The notes under the pieces: model-generated | Told to the model about the DNA's origin: nothing | Database searches by the model: none | What the model saw: only the letters and a program-made list of their open reading frames with translations | Shown: in pieces, positions 5,125 through 10,764 of the stretch | Position numbering within the stretch: position 1 is the stretch's first letter | Layout: each line of letters begins with the position of its first letter | Position numbers and translations under genes: made by a program | Assembly (NCBI GenBank): GCA_900542625.1 | Contig: UQOH01000070.1 | Coordinates: 1 to 10,764 of the forward strand | Direction of reading: 5' to 3' | Origin: an uncultured Fusobacterium sp. | GTDB taxonomy: Bacteria > Fusobacteriota > Fusobacteriia > Fusobacteriales > Fusobacteriaceae | DNA: 10,764 bases

Positions 5125-6693
5125 TTATTCTGTTTCTCCCATTTGAAGAAGAACAGGCTTAACTATAGAAGCTGTTCTTTCATCCATTAAAAATACAAGA
5201 ACATCTCCAGCCAGAATTTTAGTTTCTCCATGAGGAATAATCTCTCTGTCCCCTCTGTCAATTCCAACTATCAGACATTTATCAGGCCATTCTATTTCCT
5301 TAACCTTTTTTCCGTCCATAAGGCAGTCTAAGCATACAGGAATTTTAATTGTGATTTTCTTTTCCTCATCTCCGTTTTCAACAAGTCCTTTTGGCAGCAT
5401 GTTTTCAAGAAGAGTGTCATATATAGGACGCATTTTTCCCACTTCTGTCATAAGGAAAGTTGCCATACATATAGTTACAAGAGGGAAGAAATGAGCAAAT
5501 GAACCTGTCATTTCAAGCATAAGAACTGTACTTGTTATAGGCGATTTTACAACTGCTGTTAAAAGAGCTGCCATTCCAAGAACAATGAAATACACTTCAT
5601 ATCCCGGAGTTACATCTGGAATAAGGTCTATTACAAACATTCCATATATTTTACCTGCAACTGTTCCCAAAACAAGTATAGGAAGGAATATTCCTCCCGG
5701 AATACCTGAAGAATAGCACACCGCTGTAAATAAAAATTTCAAAATAAATATTGTAAACAGAGATTTGTAAGAGTAACTTCCATGAATTACTTTTTCTGCA
5801 AGGCTGTGTCCTCCGCCTGTTATGTCTATAAAAAATATTCCCATTAAAACTGTTATTGTTATCACAATTATAGGTTTAAATATTGGATTCATTTTTATTT
5901 TTGCATATATCTTCTGACCTTTTAAAAGAACTTCATCAAACATTTTTCCAATAAGAGTCATAATAAATGCAAATATTATTATTAAAAAATAATATCTTAA
6001 CTGATATGTTGTATCAACTTTTATGTTAAAAGCAGGATCAAAACCAAAGAAATATTTTGAAACAAACTCTGCACACACTGAGGCAATAAGCACCGATGTT
6101 ATAAGCAGAGGGGACATAACTTTATGAAGTTCTTCAACAGCAAAAATTGCTCCTGAAAGAGGTGCACCAAAAGCTGCTGCAAGTCCTGCACTTGCTCCGC
6201 ATGAAACAAGATATTTTTTATCATATTCATTTCTTCTGAATATTTTAAATACACCTGTCCCCACTTCTGCTCCAAGCTGCACAGAAGGACCCTCTCTTCC
6301 TAAAGACATTCCGCTTCCTATTGCTATTACTCCTCCGATAAATTTAGCTGAAAGTTCTCTTGCCCATGAAAAATCCATCTGTCTTATAAGAACCCCTTTT
6401 ACCTGAGGGATACCGCTCCCTTTTACCATAGGATATTTTACAACTATATATCCCAGTATAACAGAGATAACCAAAATAAGAATAAGCAGAGCAAATATTG
6501 TCTGTGCATCATAAAGAGTTTCTCTTACATATGCGTAAAATATCTCTCTGTAGTTTTGAGCCAGACTTAATGCCATTCTGTATCCCACAACGACAACTCC
6601 TGTTATAATACCAACAAGAGCACCGTAAAAATAAAGACTCATATGAGAACTATGATGAATTTTTAAAGCCTCATCAGATGTTTCTCTTCCCAT
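5125..6693 (-). CDS. clcA: ClC-type chloride/proton exchanger with C-terminal TrkA-C-like domain
   Basis: Inner-membrane ClC transporter, 522 aa from the preferred start. The selectivity elements are present: GSGIP (92-96), GREGP (132-136) with the gating glutamate Glu134, GIPGGIFLP (330-338) and a Tyr in MRPIYDTLL (about 425) matching the central anion-site tyrosine. EE at 187-188 aligns with E. coli Glu202/Glu203; the proton-path glutamate is therefore kept, which favours a 2 Cl-/H+ exchanger over a channel. Residues from about 445 to 522 form a soluble TrkA-C (RCK_C)-like domain, ending VLVFLMDERTASIVKPVL, probably a ligand- or nucleotide-sensing regulator (inferred). It lies downstream of recJ and 10 bases before cutC. 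A TTG at 6711 would extend the frame by six codons, but AAGGAG then falls inside it; the ATG at 6693 sits six bases after that site. Confidence 0.93.
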   Translation of the reverse strand: MGRETSDEALKIHHSSHMSLYFYGALVGIITGVVVVGYRMALSLAQNYREIFYAYVRETLYDAQTIFALLILILVISVILGYIVVKYPMVKGSGIPQVKGVLIRQMDFSWARELSAKFIGGVIAIGSGMSLGREGPSVQLGAEVGTGVFKIFRRNEYDKKYLVSCGASAGLAAAFGAPLSGAIFAVEELHKVMSPLLITSVLIASVCAEFVSKYFFGFDPAFNIKVDTTYQLRYYFLIIIFAFIMTLIGKMFDEVLLKGQKIYAKIKMNPIFKPIIVITITVLMGIFFIDITGGGHSLAEKVIHGSYSYKSLFTIFILKFLFTAVCYSSGIPGGIFLPILVLGTVAGKIYGMFVIDLIPDVTPGYEVYFIVLGMAALLTAVVKSPITSTVLMLEMTGSFAHFFPLVTICMATFLMTEVGKMRPIYDTLLENMLPKGLVENGDEEKKITIKIPVCLDCLMDGKKVKEIEWPDKCLIVGIDRGDREIIPHGETKILAGDVLVFLMDERTASIVKPVLLQMGETE

Positions 6694-6699
6694 TTTTTT

Positions 6700-6705
6700 C
6701 TCCTT
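6700..6705 (-). promoter_or_regulatory. Ribosome binding site that fixes the ClC start
   Basis: AAGGAG six bases before the ATG at 6693. An upstream in-frame TTG at 6711 would put this site within the coding sequence and has no comparable site of its own. Confidence 0.8.
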
Positions 6706-6737
6706 TTTCAAAAAAATATTTTAAATCATTCTCTTAA

Positions 6738-6766
6738 AAAATAACACTTTTTACTAATAAAATCAA
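6738..6766 (-). promoter_or_regulatory. Possible weak promoter between recJ and the ClC gene
   Basis: On the minus strand TTGATT (6766-6761), 17 bases, TATTTT (6743-6738), in the 80-base gap between recJ and the ClC gene. No terminator is seen in this gap, so the ClC gene and cutC could be read from recJ, from here, or from both. The match is modest and A/T-rich DNA gives such matches by chance. Confidence 0.3.
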
Positions 6767-6773
6767 TAAATTT

Positions 6774-9335
6774 TTATAAAATTTCTTTAATATCCTCTGC
6801 TGCATAAATTGTTTCTGAATTTTTTATTTTATTAAGAATTTCATATTTTCTATTCAATCCCATTTTTTTAGACCATACATTTTTTTTGTTATAAAGTTCT
6901 TTTTCTTCTGTTATTATAATATTTTCAGGAATTATTAATTCATCTGTCACAACTTCCCTTTCTGTTTTTTCAGAAAGTTCTCTTAAAAACACAAGAGAGT
7001 TGTCAGGATATTTTTTTTCTTTCATGTTGAAATAAATATAAAAGTCATAACCTGCTTTATATTCTTGCGAAACATCAGCAAAATTTTCCATTTCTTCTGA
7101 AATATTTTCTCCCACAAACAATACTTTCTTCCCAATAGTTTTATAATAAAGAGCTGCTGTTTTTGAAATAACTCCTATTCCTCTGTTTTCTTCATACACT
7201 GCTGTTACAGGTTTATCACCTTTAAACACTCTGCTCAGAACTTTTTTCTGGAAAGAGTTGTAAGGCATATCCCCTATAAGAAATTTTTTTATATCAATAA
7301 ATATTTCACTGTTTTTTATTTTAAAACATTCAAAAGTATAATCTCTTTTTATTTTTATATGAACATTATAGTTTTCATCAGTCTGAACTATTTTTGCTGT
7401 ATCTGCTTTGAAATTATATCCATAATTTTTATTAAGCTTTGTCAAAAGATATGATACAGCAGAATCAAGTTCTCCCACTGTTACTTTTTTATCAGTTACA
7501 AAAACAAGTCCTTCTGAAAAAGCAAGCTTTAAATTGTCGCTTACTTTACGCCTTGTGTAAAAAACAGTTTCTATTGGAAATTTTGTTTCATATATCTCTA
7601 TCTCTTCCAAAAGCTCCTGATTTATATACTCTTTATCTGCTTCAGGTTTTTTCACATCTTCCAGATAAATTTTGTACTGATATCTGTTTTTAAATATTTC
7701 AAGCTTAAGCTTGAAAGCTATATCAAGAACAGGATTTTTTTCTATATCCGAAAACATATCTTCTGCACCAAACCATACACAGTTTTTAATCTCAACACCA
7801 TTTTTTATAATATTCAGCATTATATGGCTCTGATCTTTCCCAATTTTTCTTAAATTTGAATATGTGCAGTTTTTCATTGAAAAAAGAGGTGTCTGGTTTC
7901 CAAAACCAAAAGGCTTTAATTTTGAAAGTTCATCAAGAAAATCATAAGATATTTTCTGCATCTGAATCTCTTTATCTATTTTTATAGGTTTCAGAAAACC
8001 TGCCTCGCTGATTTTCTCTCCTGCATACTCATTTAATCTCTCTGCAAAAATTTCTATGTTTTCAACAGGAATAGAAAAACCTGCTGCTCCTGCATGACCT
8101 CCATATTTTAAAAACAGTTCTTTCATACTGTTTAAAGCCTCTATTATATTAAATCCCTCAATACTTCTGCATGAGGCAACAGCAATTCCCTCATCTTCTT
8201 TTATCTCCATAATAATTGCAGGTTTATAATATCTGTCAACTATCTTTGAGGCAACTATCCCGATTACACCGTGGTGAAAATTCTTCTCTGCTACAGTTAT
8301 AACATTTTTCTCATAAAGTTTATTTTTCTCTATCTCATTTACAGCACATTCAAAAATATCACTTTGAATCTCTTTTCTCTCTGCATTTTTCTCCATAAGA
8401 GTGTAAGACATCTCATCACAAATTTTGTTATCATCACTTGTGAAAAGCTCCACTCCCATTTTTGCATCTTCAAGTCTTCCTGCTGCATTAAAAACAGGAG
8501 CAATTATAAATCCTATATCATAAGTATCGTACTCTTTCTCTCTGAAATCAGGAAATATTTTTCTAAGAAGAGTTTTCAAGCCATTCCATTTTGTTTTTTT
8601 AAGCTGCTCCAGCCCTCTTTTTACTATTATTCTGTTATCTTCCACAAGAGGCACTATATCTGCCACAGTTCCTATTGCTGCAATATCAAGATATTTATAT
8701 GCTGATTCCTCTATATTCAGTTTTTTATACAAAGCCAAAACAAGCATAAAAGCTGTTCCCACTCCTGCAAGACTTTTAAAATTATAAATATTGTCCTCCC
8801 TCTTGCAGTTTATAACACACAGAGCCTTTGGAAGTTCATTATTTATCTCATGGTGGTCAGTAATTATCATATCCATTCTAAGTTCGTTTGCATAATCAAC
8901 CTCTTCTATTGAGGATATTCCACAGTCAACAGTGATAATCAAATCTCCTCCGTTGTCTTTTATCTCTTTGATTGCATGTTTGTTAAGCCCGTATCCCTCA
9001 TCTCTCAAAGGAATATAATATTCAACATTTATTCCAATCTCTTTGAATGCAAGATAAAGAAGAGAAGTTGATGTTATCCCGTCAACGTCGTAATCTCCAT
9101 ATATCCATATATTCTGCTTTTTATCTCTTTTTTCAAGGATAAAATCCACAGCTTTTTCCATATCTTTTAAATCAAAAGGATTTCTTAAATCAGAAAGACT
9201 GCTTTCAATAAATTTTTCAATTTCCTCTTCTGTCGTCAGTCCCCTGCTCTCAAGAATTGACAGCATATCTCTGCTGTATTTTTTTATATTATAAGTTTTA
9301 TTGTTTCCGTTATATATCCATCTAGTATTTCTCAT
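6774..9335 (-). CDS. recJ: Single-stranded-DNA-specific exonuclease RecJ, long form
   Basis: 5'-3' exonuclease on single-stranded DNA, used in recombination and mismatch repair. The DHH phosphoesterase core is complete: YGDYDVDG (79-86), VDCGI, DHHE (160-163) and the SLAGVGTAFM segment. The DHHA1 domain has KYGGHAGAAGFS (410-421), followed by PFGFGN (475-480) and an OB-like region to about 560. About 290 further residues follow. They are absent from the 577-residue E. coli protein but resemble the C-terminal extension of Firmicute RecJ. In it, NSFQKKVLSRVF (693-704) and then ALYYKTIGKKVLFVGEN (728-744) look like degenerate helicase motifs, with EENRGIGVISK where a Walker A would be. Total 853 aa. 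Start: an ATG at 9368 lacks a ribosome site, while the ATG at 9335 has AGAGGG four bases upstream. Divergent from mutL. Confidence 0.95.
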   Translation of the reverse strand: MRNTRWIYNGNNKTYNIKKYSRDMLSILESRGLTTEEEIEKFIESSLSDLRNPFDLKDMEKAVDFILEKRDKKQNIWIYGDYDVDGITSTSLLYLAFKEIGINVEYYIPLRDEGYGLNKHAIKEIKDNGGDLIITVDCGISSIEEVDYANELRMDMIITDHHEINNELPKALCVINCKREDNIYNFKSLAGVGTAFMLVLALYKKLNIEESAYKYLDIAAIGTVADIVPLVEDNRIIVKRGLEQLKKTKWNGLKTLLRKIFPDFREKEYDTYDIGFIIAPVFNAAGRLEDAKMGVELFTSDDNKICDEMSYTLMEKNAERKEIQSDIFECAVNEIEKNKLYEKNVITVAEKNFHHGVIGIVASKIVDRYYKPAIIMEIKEDEGIAVASCRSIEGFNIIEALNSMKELFLKYGGHAGAAGFSIPVENIEIFAERLNEYAGEKISEAGFLKPIKIDKEIQMQKISYDFLDELSKLKPFGFGNQTPLFSMKNCTYSNLRKIGKDQSHIMLNIIKNGVEIKNCVWFGAEDMFSDIEKNPVLDIAFKLKLEIFKNRYQYKIYLEDVKKPEADKEYINQELLEEIEIYETKFPIETVFYTRRKVSDNLKLAFSEGLVFVTDKKVTVGELDSAVSYLLTKLNKNYGYNFKADTAKIVQTDENYNVHIKIKRDYTFECFKIKNSEIFIDIKKFLIGDMPYNSFQKKVLSRVFKGDKPVTAVYEENRGIGVISKTAALYYKTIGKKVLFVGENISEEMENFADVSQEYKAGYDFYIYFNMKEKKYPDNSLVFLRELSEKTEREVVTDELIIPENIIITEEKELYNKKNVWSKKMGLNRKYEILNKIKNSETIYAAEDIKEIL

Positions 9336-9339
9336 TCTG

Positions 9340-9345
9340 CCCTCT
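9340..9345 (-). promoter_or_regulatory. Ribosome binding site that favours the recJ start at 9335
   Basis: AGAGGG four bases before the ATG at 9335. The in-frame ATG at 9368 is preceded only by A/T and would lie about five bases from the predicted transcription start, so it is unlikely to be used. Confidence 0.6.
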
Positions 9346-9379
9346 TTTCCTTTACTGTTTTTATACATTTCTATTTTAA

Positions 9380-9408
9380 ATTATCTCAAATTAATTATTA
9401 AATAGCAA
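9380..9408 (-). promoter_or_regulatory. Putative recJ promoter
   Basis: On the minus strand TTGCTA (9408-9403), a 17-base spacer and GATAAT (9385-9380). Predicted start near 9373 gives a leader of about 38 bases to the recJ ATG at 9335. Confidence 0.5.
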
Positions 9409-9434
9409 TAGTTTATAAATTTATCTTTAATTTA

Positions 9435-9463
9435 TAGAAATTTTTTTAACAATGAAGTATAAT
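9435..9463 (+). promoter_or_regulatory. Putative mutL promoter
   Basis: Perfect TATAAT at 9458-9463, with TAGAAA at 9435-9440 as a weak -35 after exactly 17 bases. Predicted start near 9470 gives a leader of about 38 bases. It faces away from the recJ promoter in the same 170-base divergent region. Confidence 0.55.
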
Positions 9464-9507
9464 TTATCTGATACTATTATGATTTTGCTATGACTTGGGA
9501 GGTAGCT

Positions 9508-10764
9508 GTGGGAATTATTAAAATTTTAGATGAAAAAGTGTCAAATATGATTGCTGCCGGTGAGGTTGTAGAAAATCCCGCAAGCATGATAAAAGAGCTT
9601 TTGGAAAATTCTATTGACGCAGGAAGCACATATATAAAAATAAATGTTAAGGACAATAACAGATATGTTAAAATATCTGATAACGGAAAAGGTATGACAA
9701 AAGATGATGTTCTTCTTTCTGTGGAAAGACATGCTACAAGTAAAATTTCTACAAAAGAAGATTTGTCAAATATTCTTACTTACGGTTTTAGAGGTGAGGC
9801 TCTTTCCTCTATCTCTTCTGTTTCAAAAATGACAATTTTTTCTAAAACAGCAGAAGATGAAACAGGAACTTTTATCTCTCTCGTTGGAGGAAAAGTTACA
9901 AATCTGAAAGAGATGCCGAGAGATAAAGGAACTGAAATAGAGATAAAAGAGTTGTTTTTCAACACTCCTGCAAGACTTAAATTTTTAAGAAAAGAGGCAA
10001 CAGAGTTCAGATACATAAAAGATATTGTTACTCAGGAGGCTCTTGCCAATCCCAATACATCTATTATTCTTTCTTATGAGAATAAAGAGATCTTAAGAAC
10101 AAGCGGAAGAGGGATGAAAAATACTATCCTTGAAATATTTGGAAAAAATACCCTGCAGAACGTTGTATCTTTCCCTCTTGGATTTTTAGGAAATACATCT
10201 CTTAATCGTTCAAACAAAGATTCTATATTTATTTTTATAAATAACAGACCTGTAAAATCAAAAATCATTGAAGAGGCTCTTATTGACGGATACTATACAA
10301 AACTTATGAAAGGAAGATATCCTTTTGCCATTTTGTTTATAGAGATTGACCCTAAAGAAGTAGATGTAAACGTACACCCTTCTAAAAAGATAGTTAAATT
10401 CTCTGACGAAAAATATATTTACAGCTATGTTTATGATGCTGTAAGAGATGCCTTTGCAGGTGATGAAGATTTTGTTTCTCCTGTTATAGAAGTTTCTTCA
10501 AAAGAAAATAATTTTTTGGATATAAACGATTTTAAAGATTTTACTCCTAAAAGTTTTAAAGAAGAGGTTATAAAAACAGAGCCTATATCTTTTGAGGTGA
10601 GCGAGCCTGAAATTTCTTTTGAAAAACCTGAAGATGATTTCAAAGAGAACGTTTCTGTTATTAACAGTAATATTTATGATGTTTTAGAAAAAGAAAAAGA
10701 GGAAAAGAAAAATACTCTTAATAAAGAAACAGAAGATAAAAATAAAAACTTTTCAAAAAATATA
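9508..10764 (+). CDS. mutL: DNA mismatch repair protein MutL, N-terminal part
   Basis: GHKL-type ATPase that links mismatch recognition by MutS to strand processing. 419 codons are visible without a stop and the gene runs off the window. The ATPase motifs are intact: KELLENSIDAG (29-39) with Glu30 and Asn34, DNGKGM (58-63) and YGFRGEALSSI (92-102). The second domain has NTPARLKFLR and the conserved VNVHPSKK (287-294). From about residue 310 the sequence becomes a charged Glu/Lys/Asp-rich, low-complexity linker typical of MutL. The dimerisation domain, and any endonuclease motif (DQHAxxE), would lie beyond the window. The start is GTG at 9508, five bases after GGAGG; no in-frame ATG precedes the conserved IIKILDEKV segment. 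Divergent from recJ, which can act as an excision nuclease in mismatch repair. Confidence 0.95.
   Translation, partial: MGIIKILDEKVSNMIAAGEVVENPASMIKELLENSIDAGSTYIKINVKDNNRYVKISDNGKGMTKDDVLLSVERHATSKISTKEDLSNILTYGFRGEALSSISSVSKMTIFSKTAEDETGTFISLVGGKVTNLKEMPRDKGTEIEIKELFFNTPARLKFLRKEATEFRYIKDIVTQEALANPNTSIILSYENKEILRTSGRGMKNTILEIFGKNTLQNVVSFPLGFLGNTSLNRSNKDSIFIFINNRPVKSKIIEEALIDGYYTKLMKGRYPFAILFIEIDPKEVDVNVHPSKKIVKFSDEKYIYSYVYDAVRDAFAGDEDFVSPVIEVSSKENNFLDINDFKDFTPKSFKEEVIKTEPISFEVSEPEISFEKPEDDFKENVSVINSNIYDVLEKEKEEKKNTLNKETEDKNKNFSKNI

Noticed and set aside
8271..8705. A plus-strand 144-codon open frame within recJ
   Set aside because: It is antisense to the conserved DHH core of recJ, has a Phe/Ser/Ile-rich low-complexity composition and no ribosome site.
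9541..10643. Several minus-strand open frames across mutL
   Set aside because: All are antisense shadows of the continuous, motif-bearing mutL frame and show no family features.
1..10764. CRISPR arrays, insertion sequences, toxin-antitoxin or defence genes, tRNA or rRNA genes
   Set aside because: I saw no regularly spaced repeats, transposase or nuclease-defence motifs, or structural RNA signatures. The coding content is housekeeping and transport throughout.

Overview
The window is AT-rich, low-GC bacterial DNA, most probably from a Fusobacterium or close relative. That is inferred from codon use (AGA, TTA and ATA dominate), purine-rich Shine-Dalgarno sites, and the combination of a long RecJ, a ClC exchanger, CutC and type-1 polar amino acid ABC genes. 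The genus is not proven. There are no rRNA or tRNA genes, transposases, integrases, CRISPR repeats or phage genes. It looks like ordinary chromosomal housekeeping and uptake DNA whose interesting content lies in two leader regions.

Layout: everything from 1 to about 9335 is on the minus strand and is transcribed right to left. From the right end: mutL (plus strand, cut off by the window end) is divergent from recJ, with facing promoters between them. recJ is followed by a ClC-type chloride/proton exchanger with a C-terminal TrkA-C-like domain and by cutC. Next comes a leader region (about 4095-4402) with a consensus-like promoter, an 18-codon leader peptide containing four consecutive His codons, competing hairpins and an intrinsic terminator. 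It precedes a complete polar amino acid ABC transporter: periplasmic binding protein, permease, ATPase. A second leader (about 1757-2035) follows, with a perfect TTGACA-17-TATAAT promoter, a 25-codon ORF with an excellent ribosome site, alternative pairings and a terminator. It precedes a lipoprotein binding protein of the same family and an iron-type alcohol/glycerol dehydrogenase that is frameshifted here and runs off the left edge.

How it fits together: the four His codons strongly suggest that the ABC importer takes up histidine and is controlled by ribosome-mediated attenuation, in the style of the his operon leader. The second binding protein has no permease or ATPase of its own in the window. 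It may feed the adjacent permease/ATPase with another substrate, with its supply adjusted by the second attenuator-like leader. Three gene starts are corrected on the basis of Shine-Dalgarno sites: the ClC gene at 6693, recJ at 9335 and the permease at 3321. The regulatory models are inferred from base pairing I could trace by eye; no folding, homology search or expression data were available.
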